From NCBI GenBank assembly GCA_947627465.1, contig CANQWD010000003.1, positions 56,637-120,636 on the forward strand: a DNA stretch of 64,000 nt, in the 5' to 3' direction. Position 1 is the stretch's first letter. Every line of letters begins with the position of its first letter. The position numbers and the translations under genes are program-made. Shown here one piece after another: positions 34,694 to 43,390 of this stretch. Under the pieces are notes generated by a model that saw only the letters and a program-made list of their open reading frames with translations, made no database searches and was not told where the DNA came from. The DNA is from an uncultured Clostridia bacterium (GTDB taxonomy: Bacteria > Bacillota > Clostridia > Oscillospirales > Ruminococcaceae).

Positions 34694-36247
34694 TTACTCC
34701 GAAACGATATGTTCTTCTCCACCCATACCGAAAAAAATACGTTCGCGGGATTCGTTCTCGCCGATATCAAAGATAGTGCGTTCCTCGGGTTCTCCGCCCG
34801 CGAGTTTCAAAAAGGTGGGATACATGTCGTCGTAGCTAATCGGGGCATTGGAGACCTTTATCCCCGTTTCGGTCGAGTTCTCGGGCTTGCACATAAAAAG
34901 CGGGTACTGCCGCAAATCATAATGACCGTGATCCGCCATAAAAAAGATCGTGCTGTTGTCGTAAACGCCGTTGTCCTTGAGTATCTTAAAATACTTGTTC
35001 GCCACCTTGTTGGAAGCAATCCCCATATCCTCAATGCTGCCGTCCACCGTGCGCTGCATGTCGGCGGTGACGTTCAAGGGCAAATGACAGCCCATAATGT
35101 GGATATATTTGAACACAGGCTTATCGGTAAATCGAAACGTTTCAGGCATATTATTATAAAAATTGAGGTTGTCGAGGTCAAAGAGCGTCTCGCCGCTGAA
35201 ATTGTTTACGGAAAGCGCGAGGTTCATGCCGTTTGTCACAAACAGCGGCTTCATCACCTCGGGCGCACACCTAAACATAGTCAGCTTGAAAAGGAACCGC
35301 GCGTAACCCGAAGTGTCGGCGAGGTTTATTTTCTTGAACTTGTTGTTGGTGGTATATTGCGAGGTGATCACAGTCGGCGGTATCTCCGGGTCGGAATACC
35401 AGTTGGATATATAATTCTCGCCGAGCTTTTGAAAGAGAGTTTGGTTGCTGTAATTTTCAAAGTCATCGGGGCTGAAACTCCCCGCCGTGATATGCTCCAG
35501 CGCTTCGTGCGTTGCCGGATATTTGCCGACGGTATTTTGATAATAAGTGAACCCGTCGAACTCGGACACCGAATCGGGCGCGGTCTCAACGGCATTATCG
35601 TAAATTTCCGAATCGTACTCGTCCGCGAGGAGAATTATGAAATTCTTGGTCGAACTGTAAAGATCGAGATCGTCCGTGGTGCAGTAGGCTCGGGAGTCGC
35701 CGTGAAAAAGAACGCTAAAAGTAGTTCCGTCAAGTTCTCCGATACTCATACAAACCGACGCGCTCAGCGCGATTAGTTGTATAAGTATTATTGCCGCGGA
35801 AATATGAGAAAACAAATTTATCACATTGCCCTTATACTTCTTTAAAACGACGAACGGAGCCGCAAGTATAACAAGCCATATCACAACGTTCAAAACTGCT
35901 TTCCACGCGGGCAGATCATAGCTTCCGCCGTCAAGTTCTCCCATATTTATCGCAAGGAAGTTGCCTTGGATATAAAGCCCCGCCGATATCGCGAAAACGA
36001 CCGCGCATAAAATACGGTTAGCCTTGCCGCGCGTCAGCAGCGCCGCCAAAAGCAGCACGGCGAACACCGCGAGCGTAAGCACACCCAAAAACAGCAGCAG
36101 CGGCTTCATCGGAAACGCCGCGTCGGAAGCGTTTGTAATAAAAACGTCGAACGGAGTGTAAAAACAAATGTTGAACACAGCGAAAAAGCTGATCAAAACA
36201 TACGATAACACATCTTTTTTCGGCGCGTTCGATTTAGCTTGTTCCAT
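34694..36247 (-). CDS. Membrane sulfatase-like phosphotransferase, copy B
   Basis: A 517-residue protein: five hydrophobic segments in the first 185 residues, then an outside domain of the alkaline phosphatase/sulfatase superfamily. Metal-site motifs are FIILLADEYDSE and MADHGHYD; a Thr in KYPATHEALEH is in the place of the usual nucleophile. Enzymes with this design modify cell-surface polymers (lipoteichoic acid synthase, phosphoethanolamine transferase). The exact reaction is unknown. It is the last gene of the trmB operon and a paralogue of the preceding gene, with the membrane part much more alike than the outside domain. Confidence 0.72.
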   Translation of the reverse strand: MEQAKSNAPKKDVLSYVLISFFAVFNICFYTPFDVFITNASDAAFPMKPLLLFLGVLTLAVFAVLLLAALLTRGKANRILCAVVFAISAGLYIQGNFLAINMGELDGGSYDLPAWKAVLNVVIWLVILAAPFVVLKKYKGNVINLFSHISAAIILIQLIALSASVCMSIGELDGTTFSVLFHGDSRAYCTTDDLDLYSSTKNFIILLADEYDSEIYDNAVETAPDSVSEFDGFTYYQNTVGKYPATHEALEHITAGSFSPDDFENYSNQTLFQKLGENYISNWYSDPEIPPTVITSQYTTNNKFKKINLADTSGYARFLFKLTMFRCAPEVMKPLFVTNGMNLALSVNNFSGETLFDLDNLNFYNNMPETFRFTDKPVFKYIHIMGCHLPLNVTADMQRTVDGSIEDMGIASNKVANKYFKILKDNGVYDNSTIFFMADHGHYDLRQYPLFMCKPENSTETGIKVSNAPISYDDMYPTFLKLAGGEPEERTIFDIGENESRERIFFGMGGEEHIVSE

Positions 36248-36288
36248 AAATTTTCCTCATTTCACTTAAAAAATCGCAGAAAGCTTTT

Positions 36289-37845
36289 TTACTCTTCAAT
36301 CAAAAAAGGAGCATCAGCGTTGGTGTTAAAATAGCGGTCGCGCTGTTCGTCCTCACCAATATCAAAAATAGTACGCTCCTCGTTTTCTCCGCCCGCAAGC
36401 TTCAAAAAGGTGGGGTACATATCATCATAGCTTATAGGCGCGTGAGAAATCTTTATACCCTCGTCGGTTTGAAAAGCGGGCTTATACATCAAAAGCGGGT
36501 GCTCCCTGTAATTGTTGTGTCCGTGATCCGCCATAATGAAAATATCGCTGTTGTCGTAAACGCCGTTCTCTTTCAAAATTCTGAGATATTTATTGGCGAT
36601 CTTATTTACCGCTATCGACTGCCCCTCAATAGTAGCGCCGACAGGCAGCAGCTCAAGATCCTGCGAAATGTTTACCGGAGAATGTATCCCCATAATATGA
36701 ATGTACTTGAAAACGGCTTCATCGGTGGTTCTAAACTCTCCGGGCATATTATTGTAAAAATCAAGGTTATAGGGACTGTAAAGCGTTTCATCGTCCATAT
36801 TATTGATAGAAAGGCTGATATTCATGCCGTCTGTTGCAAACAGCGGTTTCAACACCTCCGGCATACATCTGAAAAACGATAATTTATAAATATACCCCGA
36901 ATATGCCGCAGTGTCTCCGAATGAGATCTTTTTGAATTTGTTGTTATTTGAATATTTAGCGGTAACTGCAACGGGAGGGATACTGCCGTCGCAGTACCAA
37001 TTGGATTTAAACTTTTCATCAAGCGTTTTATAAAGCGTCTGATTGGAATAATTTTCCGGATCCTCGAATGAAAAACTTCCCGTTGTGATACACTCTATTG
37101 ACTGATATGTAAACGGATATCTGCCTATTGTATTATTATAATAGGTAAATCCGTCAAATTCGGACACCGTCTCGGGGGCGGTCTCAACGGCGTTATCAAA
37201 GCACTCGGAATCATACTCGTCCGTCAAAAGAATGATAAAATTCCTGTTTGTGCTGTACAGGTCGAGATTATCCGAAGTGCAGTAGGGTATGGCGTCGCCG
37301 TGCATAAGGGTCTCATACATATCTTTGGTGATTTTCGGAATACACATATAAACCGAAGCGCCCAGCGCGATTATCTGAATAAGGATTATTGCCGCGGAAA
37401 TATGGGAAAACAAATTGACGACGTTGCCCTTGTACTTCTTTAAAACGACGAACGGAGCCGCCAAAATAATCAGCCAGATCACGACGTTCAAAACGGCTTT
37501 CCACGGCGGCAAAACATAGTCCGCGCCGCGAAGCTCACCCATATTTATCGCGAGGAAGTTGCCTTGGATATAAAGTCCCGCGGAAATCGCGAAAACGACC
37601 GCGCAAAAGATGCGGTTAGCTTTTCCGCGCGTAAAATTCATCACAAAAAGCAGCGCTGCAAATACTGCCAGCGTAAGCCCGCCCAAGAAAAGCAGAAACG
37701 GTTTTAACGGGAACGCGATATCGGAAACATTAGTAATAAAAACATCGAAAGGCGTGAAAAAACAAATGTTGAACGCCGCGAAAAAGCTGATTAAAACATA
37801 GGATAACACGTCCTTCTTCGCCGCGTTTGGTTTAGTCGTTTCCAT
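36289..37845 (-). CDS. Membrane sulfatase-like phosphotransferase, copy A
   Basis: A 518-residue paralogue of the next gene, colinear over its length. It keeps the five membrane segments, FIILLTDEYDSE, the Thr in RYPFTYQSIEC and MADHGHNN. It lies 7 bp after the ATP-grasp gene, so the two are surely co-transcribed; an ATP-grasp enzyme and a surface transferase together point to cell-envelope polysaccharide or teichoic-acid-type decoration. Function by family only. Confidence 0.72.
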   Translation of the reverse strand: METTKPNAAKKDVLSYVLISFFAAFNICFFTPFDVFITNVSDIAFPLKPFLLFLGGLTLAVFAALLFVMNFTRGKANRIFCAVVFAISAGLYIQGNFLAINMGELRGADYVLPPWKAVLNVVIWLIILAAPFVVLKKYKGNVVNLFSHISAAIILIQIIALGASVYMCIPKITKDMYETLMHGDAIPYCTSDNLDLYSTNRNFIILLTDEYDSECFDNAVETAPETVSEFDGFTYYNNTIGRYPFTYQSIECITTGSFSFEDPENYSNQTLYKTLDEKFKSNWYCDGSIPPVAVTAKYSNNNKFKKISFGDTAAYSGYIYKLSFFRCMPEVLKPLFATDGMNISLSINNMDDETLYSPYNLDFYNNMPGEFRTTDEAVFKYIHIMGIHSPVNISQDLELLPVGATIEGQSIAVNKIANKYLRILKENGVYDNSDIFIMADHGHNNYREHPLLMYKPAFQTDEGIKISHAPISYDDMYPTFLKLAGGENEERTIFDIGEDEQRDRYFNTNADAPFLIEE

Positions 37846-37852
37846 AATTTCC

Positions 37853-38881
37853 TCACTTCACTTTTTTGAAGAAGTCCTCGCCGAGAACCGCCTCAAATTT
37901 CGGCTTTATGCCGGTTTTTTCGTCAATGTGACCGTAGTTCTGCACCATATCGTAGCTCGGCAGAGTGTTGCCCTCAACGAGCACGGGCCGCTCGGGAGTG
38001 ATCGCCACGTCCCAGCCTATGTACGCAACCTTGGGGTAAACGAGCGCGGCTTTTAAGCACATCTCGACCGCCTCTTTGAACATCGGTATCTCAAAGCCGT
38101 TAAATGCTGTTTTTGTGAACGGGTGCGCTTCGTAATATTCGCCCGTAGCGTCGCAGTAAGCGGGCTTTCGGATAACGCCGTCGCCGCATATCGAAACGTA
38201 CATTCCGCCGCTGCAAATATTGTCGACGCAGGTCGAACCGTTGCTCATTCTAACGAGCGCGTACATAAACCGCGCTTCATTATTATAATAGAGAGTTACT
38301 ATTCGGATAGTGTTCACCGAGGACGGCGACAGAGAATTCATTTTTTCGTGCTGCTTCAACTCCTCCTCAACGAGAAACTGTTTGTTTTCGCAAAACCGCT
38401 TGTACAGCTCGTCGAAGTCGGTATCGTCCGAGATCTCCTCGCGGGAAATGCCACTGCCGCCAAAGTCGTTTACGTGCTTGGCGAAAATCGTGCTCTTATC
38501 GGCGCAGAACGCTTTCAAAGCCGAGCTGTCGGCATTTCTGAGATCAAGAAATCCGCGCCCGATAAACTCGGAAAATTTTTCGTCGAACAAAGCCTTGTCG
38601 TCAAAGTATTTAAAATACTCGCGGGAATTAAGCGAGTGCGATATCGCGGAATTGTCGTTCATAGTCATAAACGTGCGGCGCTTTTTGCCCTTTATCTTCG
38701 CGAAGCCGAAAACGTGATAGTCCATATAACCCACGCCGTAACGGAAAATGCACCATATCATATCGAAAAACATTGGGAACTTCGCCGCGCCCGTCTCTTT
38801 ATGTATCAAGTCCATTTGCTTGAACATTCGCTTAAAGCTGCCGCCGAATACTCGGCGAAAAAAAATCTTTATCTTGTTCAT
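37853..38881 (-). CDS. ATP-grasp protein of sugar-transfer-associated type
   Basis: A 342-residue protein resembling the ATP-grasp family associated with polysaccharide loci. Visible parts: STIFAKHVNDFGGSGI (ATP-binding lysine and glycine loop), FLVEEELKQHEKMNSLSPSSVNTIRIVTL, and IGWDVAITPERPVLVEGNTLPSYDM with the metal-binding Asp, Glu and Asn. Such enzymes probably join carboxylates to amines on surface glycans. The start MNKIKIFF overlaps the upstream stop (ATGA). No substrate can be named. Confidence 0.78.
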   Translation of the reverse strand: MNKIKIFFRRVFGGSFKRMFKQMDLIHKETGAAKFPMFFDMIWCIFRYGVGYMDYHVFGFAKIKGKKRRTFMTMNDNSAISHSLNSREYFKYFDDKALFDEKFSEFIGRGFLDLRNADSSALKAFCADKSTIFAKHVNDFGGSGISREEISDDTDFDELYKRFCENKQFLVEEELKQHEKMNSLSPSSVNTIRIVTLYYNNEARFMYALVRMSNGSTCVDNICSGGMYVSICGDGVIRKPAYCDATGEYYEAHPFTKTAFNGFEIPMFKEAVEMCLKAALVYPKVAYIGWDVAITPERPVLVEGNTLPSYDMVQNYGHIDEKTGIKPKFEAVLGEDFFKKVK

Positions 38882-39414
38882 TTGTTTCTCCTTGTAAGGT
38901 ACTCTTTCCAATGCTCGGAATATCTGTCGCCGAAGCGCACGGTCGTGATCTTAGAAAACGGTATCTTGATTTTAGGCTGCCAAACGCCGTCGCCGTCAAA
39001 CGACTTGAAAACCACGCTCTTTTTCTTCACTTTTTTGATCTTGCCTATTCTGAAAAAATCGGTATACTCGTTCTCTATTCTGATAAACATATCTGCTTTA
39101 GCAAGAGAATTGAAAACCGCTTTCCAAGAGGAAATGTCAACATCGGGTGCTTCCAACCCGTCAAGGATACCGTTTCGGCGGTTTATCTCGTTAGTGGCGT
39201 TATCCAATACGGAAACGAGATCCGTATCGCGCAGACGGTTTATTTCAAAGCCGTTAAGTATAAAGTCGTCCTCAACAGCGCAATAGCAGAGCTTTTCGTT
39301 AAAGTCGAGAACGTAATAAAAACTCGCGTTTTGACTGTATTTAAAGTTAAACTCACATTGTTCGCAAACACCGCAGACTTTATGTAAGGCTTTCAGCTTT
39401 TTTGATTTTTTCAC
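38878..39414 (-). CDS. Unknown protein between trmB and the ATP-grasp gene
   Basis: A 178-residue protein with no signal or membrane segment. It has a CGVCEQC knuckle near the N-terminus and a beta-rich C-terminal half (RIGKIKKVKKKSVVFKSFDGDGVWQPKIKIPFSKIT) that looks like an SH3-like barrel. It overlaps both neighbours by four bases, so it is tightly coupled to trmB and to the ATP-grasp gene. I do not recognise the family. Confidence 0.6.
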   Translation of the reverse strand: MKKSKKLKALHKVCGVCEQCEFNFKYSQNASFYYVLDFNEKLCYCAVEDDFILNGFEINRLRDTDLVSVLDNATNEINRRNGILDGLEAPDVDISSWKAVFNSLAKADMFIRIENEYTDFFRIGKIKKVKKKSVVFKSFDGDGVWQPKIKIPFSKITTVRFGDRYSEHWKEYLTRRNK

Positions 39415-40097
39415 GGCTTACCCTCCGTCAAATTCACGGCTTCCAGCCTATAGATAGGCTGACCGAGATCGGAAAAGCGCTTTTCGTACTCCGTCATTAT
39501 ATTGCCCTCAAAAGCGCTGTTATGCAGATCCAGCGAAACGTTTTGCAGCGGGAAACCGCAAGCGGAGAACTGTTCGATTGAAAATTCAAAAAAGTGCATA
39601 TTATCGGTTTTTTGGTGTATTTCCGCATTGTTTTTCAGAACCTTACGGTAAATTTCCAAAAACCGTGCGTGCGTAAGTCTGTGCCGCGCGTAACGTTTTT
39701 TGGGGAACGGACAGCTGAAGTTCAAAAAGAGCCTGTCTATCGTGTTTTCATGAAACAGATGGTCGAGGTACTCCGCCTGCCCCAAGCAGAACCGCAGATT
39801 GGGCAAAGGCGAACGCATAAGCTCTTCCATTCCCGTAACAAGTACGTTAGGGGTCTTTTCCACGGCGATAAGGTTGATATCGGGGTTGCGCCGAGCGAAC
39901 TCCAGCGCGAAGCCGCCCTTGCCGCAGCCTATCTCCAAATACAGCGGGTTTGAATTCCCGAAAGTCTTTTCGCTGTCGGCGAAAAATTCCTCGGAAAGCG
40001 GCTCGCCCGCGTGTTCGTTCTGGCACTGCATATAGAGCATAACGGGCTTGCACGCCGCAACGCGCTCGTCCAAATTGTTTTTTCTTCTCATTCTCAT
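39411..40097 (-). CDS. trmB: tRNA (guanine-46-N7) methyltransferase TrmB
   Basis: A 228-residue Rossmann methyltransferase. The SAM loop YLEIGCGKGGFALEFARRNP, NLIAVEKTPNVL and the tRNA-binding LFLNFSCPFPKKRYARHRLTH are intact. It makes m7G46 in the variable loop of several tRNAs. It opens a five-gene minus-strand operon with cell-surface genes, which is an unusual setting for trmB. Confidence 0.92.
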   Translation of the reverse strand: MRMRRKNNLDERVAACKPVMLYMQCQNEHAGEPLSEEFFADSEKTFGNSNPLYLEIGCGKGGFALEFARRNPDINLIAVEKTPNVLVTGMEELMRSPLPNLRFCLGQAEYLDHLFHENTIDRLFLNFSCPFPKKRYARHRLTHARFLEIYRKVLKNNAEIHQKTDNMHFFEFSIEQFSACGFPLQNVSLDLHNSAFEGNIMTEYEKRFSDLGQPIYRLEAVNLTEGKP

Positions 40098-40231
40098 TGT
40101 CAGTTTCTCCGATAGTTTATTTAATTTTGTTCCGAAAACCTTGTATTTTCCCGCCGAGGACGGAATAAGCGCAAAAAAACGGCGCTTCCGAGCGGGATTA
40201 TATAACCTACTTATTTATAATACCAAAATCT

Positions 40232-40260
40232 ATTATAACTCATTTCGCACAAAATGTCAA
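40232..40260 (-). promoter_or_regulatory. Promoter of the trmB operon
   Basis: Minus strand TTGACA (40260-40255), 17 bp, TATAAT (40237-40232), a perfect consensus pair. Confidence 0.88.
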
Positions 40261-40487
40261 CAGTAAATAGAAAGCGCTGGTCAAAATACCCACAATAGCC
40301 GAAAATATACCTTCGGATTTTGTAGGATTTGTACAACATCGGTTAGTTCGTAATTTTAGTGAATTTTACAACAACTTTCCGAAAAATTTACTTAAAACAC
40401 TAAAAATCACCTAAATTTTCAAAAGGTTACAAAAAGGTTACAAAACAATTTCGTTAAAAATGTACAAATTCAACAATGGATTTATGT

Positions 40488-40516
40488 TTGACATTTACGA
40501 AAAAATGCGCTATAAT
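40488..40516 (+). promoter_or_regulatory. Promoter of the G5/3D-domain gene
   Basis: TTGACA at 40488-40493 and TATAAT at 40511-40516 with a 17 bp spacer, perfect consensus. The start of transcription should be near 40523, leaving a leader of about 235 bases. Confidence 0.9.
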
Positions 40517-40522
40517 AGCAAT

Positions 40523-40742
40523 ATCGCCGGCAAAGCACGGGGGTTTGTGCTTTGATGGCTGTCATATATTCAGCAAATATCTGTTGGGGACAGAACATTT
40601 GCCCGCCCTATAACGCGTCACATAAATAGAAGCGCGGAAAAGGGCTTACCGAAAAGAAATTATCGCTTGAAGAAAAACTTTGGGCAGGCGGAACCGCGTT
40701 TAAAGAAAAACATAAAACGGCGGTTCGGATAAGGACTCTACA
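40523..40742 (+). ncRNA. Structured 5' leader, candidate riboswitch of unassigned class
   Basis: The leader opens with nested hairpins: GCC(40526)..GGC(40559) closing CAAAGCAC / GTGCTTTG with a G-rich loop, and GCAAAT..ATTTGC (40573-40602) closing CTGT TGGGG ACAG. Further GC-rich inverted pieces follow up to the ribosome site. G5/3D-domain genes in Firmicutes are often under c-di-AMP (ydaO) riboswitches, but the ydaO core words (GACAGCTAAC near the 3' side) are not seen, so I leave the class open. No terminator-like T run was found within it, so control would act on translation or processing. Confidence 0.45.
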
Positions 40743-40757
40743 GGAGGCAATTAGAAG

Positions 40758-41816
40758 ATGACACCTCAGACAGTAAACACGAAGATGAATAAAATGCTAC
40801 TTCGGGGCAAGATCATAAGAGCGTCGGTCTTTGCGGCGATGGCGTTCTCGGTGGTAATGATGACGGGTTACAGAAAGCTCGACAACAGCGTTTTCATCAC
40901 CGATAACGGCGTTACAAAAGAAATAAAGACCAACGAAAGCGACATTTACGAGATCTTGAAAAGCGAGGATTACACGCTTGGTACAGAGGACCGCGTAAAC
41001 TTCACCAAAGATGAAAACAACAGCGGACATATAGAGATACTCCGCGCGTTTGACGTAACGGTAAACGCGGACGGCGAAAAGAAAACGCTGACGGTGCTCG
41101 GCGGCAAGGTGGGCGACATTCTCGACAAAGCCGACATAAAAGTCGGAAAGACCGACAAGGTCGTTCCCTCGGTCGGCAAAGACGTCAAAGCGGGAATGAA
41201 TATAGAAGTTACCCGCGTAAGATACGCTGAGAGAAAGCAAGAGGAAGAACTGCCGTTTCAAACGAAATACATCGACGATCCGAACGTCGCAATTGGTCAA
41301 CAGACCGTTGTAACAGAGGGCGAAAACGGCAAGCACACTATTGTGTATAAAGATACGTACATAAACGGAAAACTCGATAAAACAGAGGAAATATCAAATA
41401 CAGTAAAACAGCCTGTAACACAGGTTATAAAACGCGGAATGTCGCTTTCAACTCCCTATAATCAGAATACGCCCGATTCCGTGAAGCTTGTGAACGGCAT
41501 TCCCGAAAGCTACACGCGTATCGTAACGGGCAAATCCACGGCTTACAGCGCGCCCGCGGGCGCGGGAACGGCAAGCGGACGCTTGGCGACTGTCGGCACG
41601 GTCGCGGTTAATCCCAACGTTATCCCCTACGGCAGCGAGCTTTATATAGTTTCGCACGACGGCTTGGTTTACGGCTACGCGATAGCTGCGGATACGGGTC
41701 TCGGAATGATGGACGGCACGGTAGCGGTCGATTTGTTTATGGCAAGCTATGAGGATTCCTGTGATTGGGGCGCGCATACGGTAGATATCTACGTGCTCTC
41801 GGAGGGCAACGGCTGA
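40758..41816 (+). CDS. Secreted G5 and 3D domain cell-wall protein
   Basis: A 352-residue exported protein. After an N-terminal membrane anchor come two ubiquitin-like YabE/DUF348-type repeats (about 40-150), a G5 domain (RYAERKQEEELPFQTKYIDDP) and the C-terminal 3D domain (STAYSAPAGAGTASGRLATVGTVAVNP, AADTG, DLFMASYEDSCDWG) with its three conserved aspartates. Proteins of this build are peptidoglycan lytic enzymes related to resuscitation-promoting factors and YabE. A GGAGG site lies 10 bases before the ATG, and a long structured leader precedes the gene. Confidence 0.88.
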   Translation: MTPQTVNTKMNKMLLRGKIIRASVFAAMAFSVVMMTGYRKLDNSVFITDNGVTKEIKTNESDIYEILKSEDYTLGTEDRVNFTKDENNSGHIEILRAFDVTVNADGEKKTLTVLGGKVGDILDKADIKVGKTDKVVPSVGKDVKAGMNIEVTRVRYAERKQEEELPFQTKYIDDPNVAIGQQTVVTEGENGKHTIVYKDTYINGKLDKTEEISNTVKQPVTQVIKRGMSLSTPYNQNTPDSVKLVNGIPESYTRIVTGKSTAYSAPAGAGTASGRLATVGTVAVNPNVIPYGSELYIVSHDGLVYGYAIAADTGLGMMDGTVAVDLFMASYEDSCDWGAHTVDIYVLSEGNG

Positions 41817-41832
41817 TAGAAGTTAAAAATCA

Positions 41833-41862
41833 AAAGAGACAAGCGCGGCTTGTCTCTTTTTT
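41833..41862 (+). terminator. Terminator after the G5/3D gene
   Basis: AAGAGACAAGC / GCTTGTCTCTTTTTT stem and T run. The remainder up to 42131 holds only the promoter of the next cluster. Confidence 0.88.
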
Positions 41863-42031
41863 GTTACATAAGCAAAACTGCCTTTATAATGCTAAAGCCG
41901 CCTGCGGCATGCAATCTTGAGGGCGCGTAAGTATACTTTCTATATTAGTGCAAATTTAATAAAGCGGATAATTTTACTTTTTCACCATTTTGTTTACTTT
42001 TCCAATTTTTTATATGTAATTATGTAAACTA

Positions 42032-42060
42032 TTGACAAATTCTGCATACAATGATATAAT
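42032..42060 (+). promoter_or_regulatory. Promoter of the 42132-44572 cluster
   Basis: TTGACA at 42032-42037 and TATAAT at 42055-42060, 17 bp apart, perfect consensus. It lies 71 bp before the first gene. Confidence 0.88.
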
Positions 42061-42131
42061 TATTATGTTGCAGCATTAAGACGAATAAACGTTTATTGGT
42101 AAATTTGGTAAGTCAAATATGGAGGTAAAGA

Positions 42132-42776
42132 ATGAAAAAAGTATTAGCAATTTTTGTTGCCGCTGTGGTTGGTGTAACGTCGACATTTGCGGTATCGTCA
42201 AGCGCGTTCGCGGACGATGTTTCAATGAGTCAGGAGCAATTCATCGAAAAAGCCGATGAATTCGTTGAAGTGACCGACGACGGTCTTATCGAGCTTGAAT
42301 TGCCCGATAAGCTGGTTGACGCGATTGAACCCGAAGAGTACGAACAAATAATGACGGGTATCGCCACTATCAACGAGGCGGTCGAAAACGGCGAGCTTAC
42401 CGTAACGCCCAACGGAACGATTTACGAGACTGATGATGAGGAACTGGTCGTTCAAGGCGGGAACGTAAACAAAAGCACATGGCATTGGTGGGGATTCACA
42501 ATGTATTTGGATCACAATAATGCCAAAACCATGGCTTATGACATTTCTATTATGGCAAGATGCCTTGAAGTTGGCGGTACTATAACCGGATGTGCTGCAA
42601 AGTGTGCTTCTATTAATCCCTTGCTTGCAACATTACTTAAAGGTCTAAGCGCTGGGATGGTATACGCTAGATTTCAGCTTGTCGGTTTATCCAGTAAAAT
42701 AAACTATTACAATGACAGAAGCGGGGTTGTGGCTGATGTGACTTGGCTCCTTACATATAGCGTTAAATCGCAATAA
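42132..42776 (+). CDS. Secreted Trp-rich preproprotein, unknown
   Basis: A 214-residue protein I cannot place. A Sec signal peptide ends at SAFA-DD (residue 27). Residues 28-108 form a strongly acidic pro-region without Cys. It ends in VVQGG (109-110), after which a different domain starts: NVNKSTWHWWGFTMYLDH, a mostly hydrophobic stretch with three cysteines (144, 154, 158) and helix-like repeats (MAYDISIMARCLEVGG, INPLLATLLKGLSAG), closing with VADVTWLLTYSVK. The build resembles secreted bacteriocin-like precursors in which an acidic leader keeps a membrane-active domain inactive. A subtilase is encoded in the same cluster. GGAGG precedes the ATG. Confidence 0.72.
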   Translation: MKKVLAIFVAAVVGVTSTFAVSSSAFADDVSMSQEQFIEKADEFVEVTDDGLIELELPDKLVDAIEPEEYEQIMTGIATINEAVENGELTVTPNGTIYETDDEELVVQGGNVNKSTWHWWGFTMYLDHNNAKTMAYDISIMARCLEVGGTITGCAAKCASINPLLATLLKGLSAGMVYARFQLVGLSSKINYYNDRSGVVADVTWLLTYSVKSQ

Positions 42777-42794
42777 GAGGGGAGTGCATCAACT

Positions 42795-43067
42795 GTGAAA
42801 GGTAAAGTGCTTGATATCGTGCAGAAAATCTTAATAATAATTTATTTTATTGATTTTTTTCTGACCATTATAAATCCTAAATGGGGTTGGGTATGCATAT
42901 TTTTAATCTTGGGTTCAATTTTATTAAGCGCTTTAAAAATATTTCAACGCAAACAAGAGGGCAAAAAAGCCGCTCAAATAGATGTAACAGCAATGATAAC
43001 AGGCATAGTATTTATTCTTCTCATTATAATTACATTTATTGAAAACCTTCCCGGAAAGTTGGAGTAA
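42795..43067 (+). CDS. Small membrane protein 1 of three
   Basis: A 90-residue protein: two adjacent membrane helices at about 8-25 and 30-47, a basic loop (FQRKQEGKKAAQ), and a third helix at about 65-83, ending ENLPGKLE. The start is GTG behind GGGGAG. Size, helix layout and the C-terminal G-x-LE tail match the two genes that follow, so they look like one family expanded in tandem. The DNA is clearly more AT-rich than the neighbourhood. Possible immunity or transport function for the secreted protein upstream; this is inference. Confidence 0.6.
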   Translation: MKGKVLDIVQKILIIIYFIDFFLTIINPKWGWVCIFLILGSILLSALKIFQRKQEGKKAAQIDVTAMITGIVFILLIIITFIENLPGKLE

Positions 43068-43092
43068 AGACGGTCTTGGGAGATGAGCAAGT

Positions 43093-43389
43093 ATGAAAGA
43101 TAATCAATTACGTATTGCCGGACGGATATTACCAATAATGGGGCTTATGTTGATATTAAGTTTTATTGTTTTTCATAAGTCTTGGTTGGCATATTGTGGG
43201 GCTTTTTGTGAGTTTTCCACAGCCGGTATACAAATTTTTTGCGAATGTCAAAAAAAGCAAACCGCTAAGCAGCAAATCAACGTAAAAAGAGGCACTGTAA
43301 CGGCTGTAATTGCAACAGTTGGATGCCTAATTGGTGTGGCAGTCTTAATTATTGTGATGTTTGCGAATAGTGTCAGTGAGGTTGGGTAA
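43093..43389 (+). CDS. Small membrane protein 2 of three
   Basis: A 98-residue protein with three hydrophobic segments (about 9-28, 32-48, 68-90) and the same polar loop (ECQKKQTAKQQINVKRG) between the second and third. Cysteines at about 35, 39, 49 and 51 are not shared with copy 1. It starts with ATG 25 bp after copy 1. No known family recognised. Confidence 0.58.
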   Translation: MKDNQLRIAGRILPIMGLMLILSFIVFHKSWLAYCGAFCEFSTAGIQIFCECQKKQTAKQQINVKRGTVTAVIATVGCLIGVAVLIIVMFANSVSEVG

Positions 43390-43390
43390 T

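Noticed and set aside
40523..40742. c-di-AMP (ydaO) riboswitch as a firm call
   Set aside because: Gene context fits, but the conserved 3' core (GACAGCTAAC-like) and GAATC words are not present, so only an unassigned structured leader is reported.
42132..42776. Lanthipeptide or other modified-peptide precursor
   Set aside because: No modification enzyme, ABC peptidase-exporter or short leader; the product has a Sec signal peptide and 214 residues.
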